Assembly (NCBI GenBank): GCA_016721005.1
Contig: JADKJM010000007.1
Location: 124,001-188,000, forward strand
Direction: 5' to 3'
DNA length: 64,000 nucleotides
Origin: Flavobacteriales bacterium
Lineage (GTDB): Bacteria; Bacteroidota; Bacteroidia; Flavobacteriales_F; PHOS-HE28
This document shows, piece after piece, positions 48,953-57,055 of this stretch. Each line of letters opens with the position of its first letter. The first letter of the stretch is position 1. The notes beneath the pieces are model-generated. The model made no database searches. It was not told the DNA's origin and was given only the letters and a program-made list of their open reading frames with translations. Both the position numbers and the translations under genes were made by a program.

Positions 48953-51900
48953 TCACTTCACCTCGCGTGCATTGTCGGCCTTGTTCCTGTCGAAGAAGAG
49001 GTAGTCGGGATCGATGATCGCGAGATCAGGCTTCTTGGGCAGGTGATAGGTGAAGGTATTAGCGCCAGTGGTCATCCGCTCTCGGTGCTTTCCGATAAGT
49101 ATCAGGGGTGCCGCATCGCTGTCTGGAACGGTGTAGAAACCAAGGTCCATCCAGTCGTTCATGGGTGCTGGTGTTTCGTGGCCCAAGCTGTCGGCGTAGT
49201 TCTTCGCAGCGGTGATCGTGACCGTGATGTCGTAACCACCATCCGTGGTCTCCTTGCCTGACGTGCTGGTGATGCCGTTGCTGTAAAAGGTGATCCGCTG
49301 CAGGTTGTCGTCGAGGAGATAGAGGAGACTATCGGGTGTCACCTTCCGGATCGCGGCGTAGAGATCCAGTGAGGTGGGGTATGGTGGCGGCGCATCGGCG
49401 AAGCGGTCCATGATCGACCTGAATGCGCTGTTCAACGTGTCCTCACCAAGGAAATCGCGCAGGCAGTACAACGCGATGCAACCCTTGTAGTAATAGATGT
49501 ACTCCCGGCCATTCTCCCTGATCAGCGGGGGCTCGCTTCGTGTTTCACGGCCACGGGCGCGGGCGTACATGTTGCCTTCGTAGCGTAGGAACTTGCGCAT
49601 GCGATCACGACCGAACTCCTTTTCCATGGTCATCAAGGCTGTGTACTCCGCTATGCTTTCCACAAGCACCGATGAGCCTTGCATGTAAGCGGGCGAAACC
49701 TGCATGCCCCACCATTGGTGCGCCATCTCATGGGCCACCACGAAGAACACCATATCGAGATCATCGGGCGCGGTGAGGTCCGTGATGAAGCCTTTGCTCT
49801 CCGAGTACGGCATCGTGCCAGGAAGCGATTGTGCGAAGTCGCTGAAGCGTGTGAACTCCACGATGCGTGCCTGTTTCTGTGGATACGGACCGTAGTGCGT
49901 GGTGCCGAAGTCCAGCGAGCGCTTCATGCTGGAGATCATGCGGGGCACGTTCACCGCGTGTGCCTTGTCGTAGTACACTTCGAGGTCGATGACCGACCCG
50001 GTGCCGGTGGTATCGCGCCATTTGTCGCGCGCCACTTCGTAGCGTCCGCTGCAGATCGGAACATTGATCATGGCTGGATGATCAACCTCGTATTGGAAGT
50101 AGTGCCGACCGTTCGCCGTCCATTCTTTCTTCAACGAACCGGCGCTCACTGCGATCTGGTCAGGCGCTGTGCTGATGGTGGTGCGGAAACGCATCAACCC
50201 ACTGTTGGGGATCATCTGCGCCATGCGCTGCGCGGGATCTGCGCTGAGCGGTGGCATGCCGTCACTTTTCGGCAGGCCGTGCTCGGCGCGTTCGCCATTG
50301 TTCGTGAGTTCGGAGAGGCGCAGGTAGCCGATCACCGGCAACAGGTCGAGGCTGGTGAAGAAGGTGCCATTGTCCGTGAATTCCCGGAACGTGATCGGGT
50401 TCTCGAAGCCTTTCGCTCGGTAGGCGCCCTTCATCGCGAATCGCAATTCCGCACCAGGAAGCAGAGGTTCCTTCAGTTCGTAAATGCGGTAGCCGAGTTC
50501 CTCGTCATCAAGCACGAGCGTGGCGCCGGGTATGTCGATGCGCAGATCAGGATGCTCGGGCAGCGTGAAATGGATCGCATTGATCGCGGTGTTGTGCACA
50601 TTGCGCACGACCACTTCCGCGCTGAAGGTGAACGCGCGCGCCTCGGGATCGAGGTCAACGGTGAGGTCCACATCCGTGTAGTGCGGTTGCGGAAGTTCTT
50701 CGTAGGCCTTGAACGCTTTCTCGTAGCGCGCCTTCACGTCGTCTTCTTCAGCCTCCGTTGTGCGGTGGTTGAGGAGGTCCGTGTTGTAGTGGATCCATCC
50801 GCCGGTGATGAGCCAGAGGGCGATGAGCGGCAGCGTGACCTTCCATGATCGCCGTATCCGTGGAAGCGCACTGCGCATTCTCCAACGCGCTCCGGTCTCC
50901 TGTCCGCGCACTTGGAAGAACACGGTTAGCGCGAGCAATAGACATCCGAAGATCCACCAATACGCACTGAACCACACCCACGGCACCCAATATGGGCCGA
51001 AGCCTGCGAGGTCGGAGTACTCGAGCGGTGGCGATCCCGAGAAGATGGTCAGCTGGTTCTCAATGTGCAGCACTTCATAGGCGAAACCGCCTCCCACGAA
51101 AATGCCGATGAACACGAAGTAGCCGAGGTACTTGTTGTTCACCAGTGTGTGTGCCAGCATCGCCAGCATCGCGAAGGTTCCGAAGTACACCACCCCGGGA
51201 ATGACCAGCAGGCGCACGTACAGCAGTGGCTCGATGCGCGTGTAGCCGACCGTAAGTTGGTATCCGGCACTGAAGAGCGCAGCGATGGTGTACATCGCGA
51301 TCAGCAGCAGGAGCAGCGACGCGAACTTGGCAATGGGACCGATCCAATCCGCCGTGGGCAGCGCATCCTGGATCTCGTCGGTGTGCAACTCGCGATCGGC
51401 CCAGATCAGTGCACCGCTGTAATAGGTGATCACCACCATCACGAATAGCAGGTATCGATCGGTGACCACCGCGACCATCTCGTAGGTCACGGGATAGAAG
51501 TGCATTCCGTAACCCGGCGATCGGTACAGGCAGCCGAGCACCACGCTGATGAGGCCAAGTATGGTTACGATGATGAAGACGGGATCGCCGATGATGTGCA
51601 GAAAATGGGCAATGGCCGTTCTTCGGAAGTGCGTGAAGGAAGTGCGACCGTTGAAGGTGCGTGTGACAGCGGGCAACACCACATCCGCGGCGCGACCCAA
51701 ACGCCCGGGATCCGTTTCCACGATCGCGGTGGTACGCGAGCGCCGCTCATGGAAGCTGAACCGCACATAGGCGAAGGCGAACACGAGTGCCGAGATCGCC
51801 AGCCAGATCACCCGGTTCCAGATGAGCGTGCTGTCCAGTGGAAGGAACAAGGTGTTCTTATCCGCGACCGTCCAATACTTCGTGGTCCAGGCGAGCAGGT

Positions 51901-52537
51901 TGCTACCGAACGGGTCAAGCATTGCGGCGAGATCCCCGTGCTCCAATGATCCCATCATCGTGCGCGAAATGCCGTAGCACACAATGAGCACGATGGCCGT
52001 GATGAACGAGGCGGTGGTGCTGCGCAGCAACGTGGCCACAGCGAAGATCACCGCCGAGGTGAAGAGCACGTTCGGCACGGCGATCAAGAGGATCGCTTGC
52101 AGGTGATGCATCAGGTAGAGCGGCCCCAACTTCTCCGGAGCGACCCACGGACAAAGGCTGGCGACCAGGATGCCGACCGAGATCCCGAGTGAAGGAAGCA
52201 ACGCGATGAAGGTGCTGCCGAGGAACCTGCCGAGCAGGTGGTCGCGTTTCCGCACTGGCGTGCTGAAGATGATCTCGGCCGTGTTGCTGGTGAACTCACG
52301 GATGGCCGCGACGTTCACGATGGCCGTCACCATCAGCAGGCTGAAGCCGGAGAACGTGCAGTAGAACCAATAGACATTGAAGGGCGCATTGCGATGCAGC
52401 AGTGGGTTATCCCGGAGGCTGAAGTCGTCGAACGCGGTAGCCATGAACGGTATGCCCGCGATCGCCGCGATGAAGAACCACAGCATGGGATGCCGCAGCC
52501 AGTAGCGCACTTCGAAGAGGAACAGACGGAGGATCAT
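48953..52537 (-). CDS. ABC-type permease fused to M1-family aminopeptidase
   Basis: A 1194-residue protein from MILRLFLFEVRYWLRHPMLW; a 47-codon upstream extension is not supported. The first ~620 residues hold 12 or more membrane helices with an ABC-2 permease organisation (REFTSNTAEIIFSTPVRKRD after the second helix, then a second repeat at YYSGALIWADRELHTDEIQD). The rest is an extracytoplasmic M1 domain with zinc motif VAHEMAHQWWGMQVSPAYMQ followed by SSVLVESIAEYTALM, and an exopeptidase-like MPYSESKGF. Known Bacteroidota proteins of this type also combine both. No ATPase partner is adjacent. It ends with KPDLAIIDPDYLFFDRN. Confidence 0.88.
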   Translation of the reverse strand: MILRLFLFEVRYWLRHPMLWFFIAAIAGIPFMATAFDDFSLRDNPLLHRNAPFNVYWFYCTFSGFSLLMVTAIVNVAAIREFTSNTAEIIFSTPVRKRDHLLGRFLGSTFIALLPSLGISVGILVASLCPWVAPEKLGPLYLMHHLQAILLIAVPNVLFTSAVIFAVATLLRSTTASFITAIVLIVCYGISRTMMGSLEHGDLAAMLDPFGSNLLAWTTKYWTVADKNTLFLPLDSTLIWNRVIWLAISALVFAFAYVRFSFHERRSRTTAIVETDPGRLGRAADVVLPAVTRTFNGRTSFTHFRRTAIAHFLHIIGDPVFIIVTILGLISVVLGCLYRSPGYGMHFYPVTYEMVAVVTDRYLLFVMVVITYYSGALIWADRELHTDEIQDALPTADWIGPIAKFASLLLLLIAMYTIAALFSAGYQLTVGYTRIEPLLYVRLLVIPGVVYFGTFAMLAMLAHTLVNNKYLGYFVFIGIFVGGGFAYEVLHIENQLTIFSGSPPLEYSDLAGFGPYWVPWVWFSAYWWIFGCLLLALTVFFQVRGQETGARWRMRSALPRIRRSWKVTLPLIALWLITGGWIHYNTDLLNHRTTEAEEDDVKARYEKAFKAYEELPQPHYTDVDLTVDLDPEARAFTFSAEVVVRNVHNTAINAIHFTLPEHPDLRIDIPGATLVLDDEELGYRIYELKEPLLPGAELRFAMKGAYRAKGFENPITFREFTDNGTFFTSLDLLPVIGYLRLSELTNNGERAEHGLPKSDGMPPLSADPAQRMAQMIPNSGLMRFRTTISTAPDQIAVSAGSLKKEWTANGRHYFQYEVDHPAMINVPICSGRYEVARDKWRDTTGTGSVIDLEVYYDKAHAVNVPRMISSMKRSLDFGTTHYGPYPQKQARIVEFTRFSDFAQSLPGTMPYSESKGFITDLTAPDDLDMVFFVVAHEMAHQWWGMQVSPAYMQGSSVLVESIAEYTALMTMEKEFGRDRMRKFLRYEGNMYARARGRETRSEPPLIRENGREYIYYYKGCIALYCLRDFLGEDTLNSAFRSIMDRFADAPPPYPTSLDLYAAIRKVTPDSLLYLLDDNLQRITFYSNGITSTSGKETTDGGYDITVTITAAKNYADSLGHETPAPMNDWMDLGFYTVPDSDAAPLILIGKHRERMTTGANTFTYHLPKKPDLAIIDPDYLFFDRNKADNAREVK

Positions 52538-52660
52538 GTATGGACCATACAGAATGCAAGGAAGGCCTTCCGGTAACAGATAACCCTTGTATCCGGCAAA
52601 AGTTGTCCGCTGCCGCAACGCCCGAACGATCGAACTCGCGAGTACATTGGAACCCGGTTC

Positions 52661-52735
52661 AATTAGCGAATGCGGCAATTAGCCTTTTTGCGAATGAGCC
52701 GTTCAGACATTCGCAAAAAGGCTAATTCGCTAATC
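52661..52735. repeat. Long inverted repeat in the divergent promoter region
   Basis: ATTAGCCTTTTTGCGAATG (52678-52696) is a perfect 19-bp reverse complement of positions 52708-52726. An outer pair ATTAGCGA (52662-52669) and TCGCTAAT (52727-52734) extends the stem around an 8-nt bulge. It lies between the divergent M1-fusion and dihydropyrimidinase genes, 13 nt before the latter's ATG, so it could mask that start in the mRNA. Confidence 0.8.
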
Positions 52736-52747
52736 ACCTCATTCCAC

Positions 52748-54127
52748 ATGTCCCTCCTCATCACCAACGGAACCGTCGTCACCGCCGCAGACCTGCATCG
52801 CGCCGATGTCCTCATTGAAGGTGAACACGTGAAAGCCATCGGCCACGACCTGCACGCACCGAGCGCCGAAGTGATCGATGCGAAAGGGATGTTCGTGATG
52901 CCCGGCGGTATTGACCCGCATGTGCATTTGGACATGCCCTTCATGGGCACCTATAGCAGTGACAACTACGAGACTGGCACACGCGCTGCGCTGCATGGAG
53001 GCACCACCACCGTCATCGACTTCATCCTGCAAACGCAAGGCAAGAGCCTGCGCCACGCGCTGGAACAATGGCAGGGCCGCATGAACGGTAACCTCTTCGG
53101 CGACCTCAGTTGGCACATGGCCGTCACCGATTTCAATGAGAACACGAAGAAGGAGGTGAAGGAGATGATCGAGCAGGAAGGCATCACGAGCTTCAAGACC
53201 TTCATGGCGTACAAAGGCGCGCTCATGATCGACGACCGCCAGATGGTGGGCCTGATGAACGAGGTGAAGGAACACGGCGGCATGGTGACCGTGCATGCCA
53301 CCAACGGCGACATGATCGACTTCCTGGTGCAGAAGCACCGAAGCGAAGGGAAGATGGCGCCGCTCTATCACTACCTCAGTCAGCCAGAGATCACCGAGGC
53401 CGAAGCCAGCGGCCGCTTCGCCGACATGGCCTGGCACACCGGCGTGCCCGCCTACATCGTACACATGACCTGCGAAGGCGCACTGAACCACGTGCGCGAT
53501 GCTGCCCGCCGCAACCAGCGCGTGCTCGCCGAGACCTGCATCCAGTACCTCTTGCTCGATGCCTCGCTCTACGAAAAGCCCGACGGCGCGAAGTGGGTGA
53601 TGAGCCCGCCGCTGCGCGAGAAGAAGGACATCGCCGCGCTGTGGGGTGCGATCGATCAAGGCACGGTGCAGGTGGTGGCCACTGATCATTGCCCCTTTAT
53701 GATGGCGCAAAAGGCCATGGGCTCAGCTGATTTCTCAAAGATCCCCAACGGCCACCCGGCCATCGAACACCGCATGGAACTGCTCTTCAGCGAAGGCGTA
53801 CACAAGAAGCGCATCACGCTGAACAAGTTCGTGGAAGTCACCGCCACCAACCCCGCGAAGATCTTCGGCATGTTCCCGCGCAAAGGCACCATCGGCATCG
53901 GCAGCGACGCGGACATCATCCTGCTCGACCCGAACGAGAAGCACACCCTCAGCGCCAAAACGCACCACATGAACGTGGACTACAGCGCCTACGAAGGCAT
54001 GCAACTCACCGGCAAGGTGAAGACCGTGATCCTGCGCGGTCAGGTCGCCATCGACAAAGGCGAGGTGAAGGTCAAGAAAGGGTATGGGCAGTTCGTGAAG
54101 CGGAACAAGGTTTCTGGAATGCTGTGA
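52748..54127 (+). CDS. Dihydropyrimidinase (D-hydantoinase)
   Basis: A 459-residue protein from MSLLITNGTVVTAADLHRAD; the earlier Met reads through the hairpin repeat. Metal and active-site motifs: GGIDPHVHLDMPFMGTYSSD (HxH), FKTFMAYKGALM with the carbamylated Lys, TVHATNGDMI, YIVHMTCEGAL and VATDHCPFM. This order matches dihydropyrimidinase rather than dihydroorotase or allantoinase. It opens dihydrouracil to N-carbamoyl-beta-alanine in the cytoplasm. The next pathway gene lies 616 nt downstream, after the GxxExxY cassette, which begins 5 nt after this stop. Confidence 0.93.
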   Translation: MSLLITNGTVVTAADLHRADVLIEGEHVKAIGHDLHAPSAEVIDAKGMFVMPGGIDPHVHLDMPFMGTYSSDNYETGTRAALHGGTTTVIDFILQTQGKSLRHALEQWQGRMNGNLFGDLSWHMAVTDFNENTKKEVKEMIEQEGITSFKTFMAYKGALMIDDRQMVGLMNEVKEHGGMVTVHATNGDMIDFLVQKHRSEGKMAPLYHYLSQPEITEAEASGRFADMAWHTGVPAYIVHMTCEGALNHVRDAARRNQRVLAETCIQYLLLDASLYEKPDGAKWVMSPPLREKKDIAALWGAIDQGTVQVVATDHCPFMMAQKAMGSADFSKIPNGHPAIEHRMELLFSEGVHKKRITLNKFVEVTATNPAKIFGMFPRKGTIGIGSDADIILLDPNEKHTLSAKTHHMNVDYSAYEGMQLTGKVKTVILRGQVAIDKGEVKVKKGYGQFVKRNKVSGML

Positions 54128-54132
54128 ATGCA

Positions 54133-54732
54133 TGGAACGCTGATGACGCTGAAAGCAGGGATGAATGCTGATCTGAAAGGGAAGGAATGGAACGCAGATG
54201 ACACTGAAAGGAGGGATGGACGCTGATATGAAAGGGGATGATATGCAGGAGGAGTACTTGCATAGCGAGTTGACGGAGCGGATCATCAAAGCGTTCTATG
54301 CGGTGTACAATGCGTTGGGGTATGGCTTCTTAGAGAAGGTGTATGAGAACGCCCTGTTCCTTGAGCTACAGGCGATGGGCCTGGCTGTCGTACGCCAAAG
54401 TCCGATCATCGTCACGTATGAAGGTGAGGAAGTTGGGCAGTACTTTGCTGATCTGTTGGTGGAGGACAGCGTGATCGTGGAGTTGAAAGCCGCCGAGACC
54501 ATCTGCAAGGAACACGAGTACCAATTGATCAACTACCTCAAAGCAACACGCATCGAAGTCGGTCTTCTTCTCAACTTCGGAACCAAACCTCAAGTCAAAC
54601 GAAAAGTCTTCACGAACTCTGATCTGCGCTGATCCACTCTTTCCGCGTCATCTGCGTTCCATCGCACGTTCCATCCACCCACCCAACTCAGAATCCGCGC
54701 TGATCCACTCTTTCAGCGTCATCAGCGTTCCA
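54133..54732. mobile_element. Candidate 600-bp GxxExxY cassette with nested inverted arms
   Basis: Outer arms 54133-54155 and 54710-54732 are perfect 23-bp reverse complements (left begins TGGAACGCTGATGACGCTGA). Inner arms 54187-54210 and 54639-54662 are 24 bp with two mismatches. The GxxExxY gene lies between them. The element fits exactly between dihydropyrimidinase (stop 54127) and beta-ureidopropionase (start 54744). A gene-less version occurs at 6700-6791. There is no transposase and no target-site duplication that I can see. The mobile reading is inferred. Confidence 0.6.
54243..54632 (+). CDS. GxxExxY family protein (PD-(D/E)XK-like nuclease)
   Basis: A 129-residue protein. The start at 54243 (MQEEYLHSELTERIIKAFYA) is chosen over 54198, whose first residues are translated repeat. 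The name-giving motif is GFLEKVY (G-x-x-E-x-x-Y), after NALGY. The later stretch ADLLVEDSVIVELKAAE has the D...ExK order of PD-(D/E)XK nucleases, to which the family is assigned (PF13366-type, by memory). Activity and biological role are unknown. It is flanked by nested inverted arms and inserted in the pyrimidine gene pair. Confidence 0.85.
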   Translation: MQEEYLHSELTERIIKAFYAVYNALGYGFLEKVYENALFLELQAMGLAVVRQSPIIVTYEGEEVGQYFADLLVEDSVIVELKAAETICKEHEYQLINYLKATRIEVGLLLNFGTKPQVKRKVFTNSDLR

Positions 54733-54743
54733 ATCTTCAACAA

Positions 54744-55610
54744 ATGCCACGCAAGATCAAAAGCGGCCTCATCCAAATGAGCCTTCCGATGACGGAGGGC
54801 GAAGGCACCATTCCGGAGATCATCGATGCCATGGTGCAGAAGCACATCCCGCTGATCGAGAAGGCGGGCAAGGAAGGCGTGCAGATCCTGTGTTTGCAGG
54901 AGATCTTCAACACGCCCTACTTCTGCCCCGGCCAGGACCGCAAGTGGTACGAGAGCGCGGAGAGCGTGCCCGGTCCCACCACGGAGTTGATGGCCACGTA
55001 CGCCAAGAAGTACAACATGGTGATCGTGGTTCCGATCTACGAGAAGGAACAGGCGGGCGTGCTTTACAACACTGCGGCGGTGATCGACGCCGACGGCACC
55101 TACTTGGGCAAGTACCGCAAGAACCACATCCCGCACACGAGCGGCTTCTGGGAGAAATTCTTCTTCAAGCCCGGCAACCTTGGCTATCCTGTCTTTCAAA
55201 CGAAGTACGCCAAGGTGGGCGTGTACATCTGCTACGACCGCCACTTCCCCGATGGCGCACGATGCCTCGGATTGAACGGCGCGGAGATCGTCTACAACCC
55301 GAGCGCCACCGTGGCTGGTTTGAGCGAGTACCTGTGGAAGCTGGAGCAACCCGCGCACGCCGCAGCGAACGGCTATTTCATGGGCTGCATCAACCGTGTG
55401 GGCGAGGAGAAGCCCTGGAACCTCGGCAAGTTCTATGGCCAGAGCTACTTCGTGGATCCGCGCGGACAGATCTTCGCACAGGCATCCCGTGATGACGATG
55501 AATTGCTCGTTGCGGAGTTCGATCTGGACATGATCGAGGAAGTAAGGAGTACGTGGCAGTTCTTCCGGGATAGGCGGCCGGAGACGTATGGGAAGATCGT
55601 TGAGTTGTAG
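54744..55610 (+). CDS. Beta-ureidopropionase / N-carbamoyl-amide hydrolase (nitrilase superfamily)
   Basis: A 288-residue protein with the Glu-Lys-Cys triad: ILCLQEIFNTPYF (Glu), GKYRKNHIPHTSGFWEKFFF (Lys) and VGVYICYDRHFPDGARCLGL (Cys). The overall sequence matches the bacterial beta-ureidopropionase type, also related to N-carbamoylputrescine amidase. Following dihydropyrimidinase, the expected reaction is N-carbamoyl-beta-alanine to beta-alanine, CO2 and NH3. Its start lies 12 nt after the right arm of the GxxExxY cassette, so transcript from dihydropyrimidinase would cross that structure. Confidence 0.9.
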   Translation: MPRKIKSGLIQMSLPMTEGEGTIPEIIDAMVQKHIPLIEKAGKEGVQILCLQEIFNTPYFCPGQDRKWYESAESVPGPTTELMATYAKKYNMVIVVPIYEKEQAGVLYNTAAVIDADGTYLGKYRKNHIPHTSGFWEKFFFKPGNLGYPVFQTKYAKVGVYICYDRHFPDGARCLGLNGAEIVYNPSATVAGLSEYLWKLEQPAHAAANGYFMGCINRVGEEKPWNLGKFYGQSYFVDPRGQIFAQASRDDDELLVAEFDLDMIEEVRSTWQFFRDRRPETYGKIVEL

Positions 55611-55624
55611 AACGCGGATCGACC

Positions 55625-55728
55625 TGATCGCCACAGCGAGGGCCATGTGGAGGCGATCGCACACGCTCGCGCGGCCGTGCTTGCAGAAGCTGATAGCGGG
55701 CGGCAAGTTGATGAACGCGGGGTTGTGA
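55625..55728 (+). pseudogene. Decayed 3' fragment of a CpsB-like phosphatase gene
   Basis: The sequence aligns at nucleotide level to the last ~105 bp of the PHP phosphatase gene at 11407-12156. In one frame it reads RHSEGHVEAIAHA (compare CHSMGHVEAMKHT), and after a frameshift KLIAGGKLMNAGL then a stop (compare KLLASGKLMNAGL). No front part is seen. The next ~140 bp (55729-55870) contain nothing recognisable. Confidence 0.6.
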
Positions 55729-55870
55729 TCCCTCCGTGGATGTGGCGGTTCCAGGCACATGAGCCACTGGTTCCGTGGGCTTTGAGGGTGGACGGGGCGG
55801 GCATCGGCATTGTCCGATGGTTCGCTCTGGCGGTTGGGTGCAGGCCTCTCCGAGTTCGGTGAGGCCCGCC

Positions 55871-56248
55871 GTAAGAATGCTGAGGCCTTCCGCAAGAATG
55901 ATGAACCCCTCCGCAAGAATGATGAACCCCTCTGCAAGAATGCTGAACCCCTCCGCAAGAATGCAGAACCCCTCCGCAAGAATGCTGAACCCCTCCGCAA
56001 GAATGCTGAACCCCTCTGCAAGAATGCTGAACGCCTCCGCAAGAATGCTGAACCCCTCCGCAAGAATGCTGAACCCCTCCGCAAGAATGCTGAACCCCTC
56101 TGCTAGAATGCTGAACCCCTCTGCAAGAATGCTGAGGCCCTCTGCAAGAATGCTGAACCCCTCTGCAAGAATGCTGAAGCCCTCCGCAAGAATGGGGAGG
56201 CCCTCCGCACGAACGCAGAACCCATTGCATGAATGCTGACGCCCCTTG
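55871..56248. repeat. 21-bp tandem repeat, about 18 units
   Basis: The unit is 21 bp with core GCAAGAATGCTGAACCCCTC followed by one C or T. Units 1-16 differ at only a few positions; units 17-18 are degenerate. All six frames stay mostly open, giving heptapeptide repeats (RMLNPSA or KNAEPLR on plus, AEGFSIL on minus). No spacer sequences lie between the units. It is not clear that any frame is translated. Confidence 0.9.
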
Positions 56249-56387
56249 GGGTGGAATGGCTGCACCTCCGATCGTTCGCGGAACGGAATTGCGGGAAGAA
56301 CGAGCGCCGCCGCTTATCTGATGCATCAGGCATGTCGCAGGGGCCATGGAAGAACCTTCGCACCACCTACCTGTATGGGGACATGAC
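56249..56387. other. Spacer between the tandem repeat and the toxin-antitoxin region
   Basis: I see no gene, promoter or repeat in these 139 bp. A plus-strand frame continues through it to end in SGKLMNAGL at 56418, the same tail as the PHP phosphatase, but its beginning is translated tandem repeat, so I do not call it coding. Confidence 0.5.
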
Positions 56388-56582
56388 GAGTGGGAAGTTG
56401 ATGAATGCGGGCCTATGACGCACGGATCATCGGGTCTTACATTTGGGGAAAGATGCACCATGACCGCTGCCAGTAAGAAAGCGCTGCTCAAGAAACTGAT
56501 CGAATCGGAACGGGATCCGGCGGTTCTTGATCTGGTGAACAATGTCTTGCAGCGCCGGACACGTGGGGTAGCCTTTCAAAGT
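56388..56582. repeat. 195-bp direct repeat, copy 1 (antitoxin 5' part)
   Basis: This copy and 57056-57250 align without gaps at an offset of exactly 668 bp, with roughly a dozen mismatches. Each begins with a sequence ending GATGAATGCGGGCCTATGA (the phosphatase tail plus stop), then the antitoxin leader with a -7-like TACATTTG at 56438-56445, then about 120 bp of antitoxin coding sequence. Recombination between copies would delete the toxin. Confidence 0.85.
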
Positions 56583-56723
56583 GACATGGTGCAACGGGTC
56601 ATGCGTGCCGAAGAGGACTACAAGGCAGGTCGATCCCAGACCTTGGAAGAGTTCGGGAAGGACATGGAGCAGTTCATCGATTCGCTCTATGTGAAAGCGG
56701 CGAAGCCAAAGAAGCACACGTGA
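56460..56723 (+). CDS. Antitoxin of a RelE/ParE-type pair
   Basis: An 87-residue protein from MTAASKKALLKKLIESERDP, then VLDLVNNVLQRRTRGVAFQS and a C-terminal EEFGKDMEQFIDSLY that likely wraps the toxin. The small, basic, helical layout and the 4-nt overlap (GTGA) with the toxin gene support an antitoxin role. The first 123 bases are duplicated at 57128. The -7-like TACATTTG 15 nt upstream might be its promoter, with no clear -33 element. Confidence 0.72.
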   Translation: MTAASKKALLKKLIESERDPAVLDLVNNVLQRRTRGVAFQSDMVQRVMRAEEDYKAGRSQTLEEFGKDMEQFIDSLYVKAAKPKKHT

Positions 56724-57019
56724 AGGTCCTCGTTCTTGCCCAAGCGAATGACAGCTTGAGGCGTTCGCTTCAATACCTCTCCCGGTATTACGATCAACGC
56801 TATCTGCTTGCCTTGGAGCGTTTGATCCGACAGCGGATCAAGTGGCTGGCCGACAATCCGGGTGGTGGTCAGTTCGAACCGGAACTGGAATGGTCGAACA
56901 AGGGCTACCGACGACTGGTGGTCAAGGAATTCAAGATCATCTACCGTATCGATGACGAGGTGATCGTGGTGTATGACATCTTCGACTCGCGAAGGGACCC
57001 GACGAGGATGAAGGGTTGA
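56720..57019 (+). CDS. RelE/ParE-family toxin (GTG start)
   Basis: A 99-residue protein that begins with GTG, overlapping the antitoxin stop. It reads KVLVLAQANDSLRRSLQYLS, then DNPGGGQFEPELEWSNKGYR, RRLVVKEFKIIYRIDDEVIV and VYDIFDSRRDP, the ParE/RelE toxin layout with a conserved C-terminal FDSRRDP. Predicted to inhibit translation or gyrase. It lies between the two 195-bp direct repeats, so a single recombination event could remove it. Confidence 0.82.
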   Translation: MKVLVLAQANDSLRRSLQYLSRYYDQRYLLALERLIRQRIKWLADNPGGGQFEPELEWSNKGYRRLVVKEFKIIYRIDDEVIVVYDIFDSRRDPTRMKG

Positions 57020-57055
57020 ACCGCCCTTGCTGCACTTTAGCGGTAAGCGGATCAC

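Noticed and set aside
49679..50848. 389-codon plus-strand frame opposite the permease/peptidase fusion
   Set aside because: Antisense to a continuous peptidase domain; composition typical of reverse-strand shadows.
54648..56084. 478-codon minus-strand frame running through the beta-ureidopropionase gene and the tandem repeat
   Set aside because: It is antisense to a clear enzyme gene, and its repeat part (RGSAFLR heptads) stays open only because the 21-bp period is a multiple of three.
55871..56248. CRISPR array
   Set aside because: The units are contiguous 21-bp repeats with no unique spacers, and no cas genes are nearby.
55390..56265. 291-codon minus-strand frame with AEGFSIL heptads, and the overlapping 365-codon frame to 56542
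   Set aside because: Same reason: open through the tandem repeat and antisense to beta-ureidopropionase. No start context or homologous domain.
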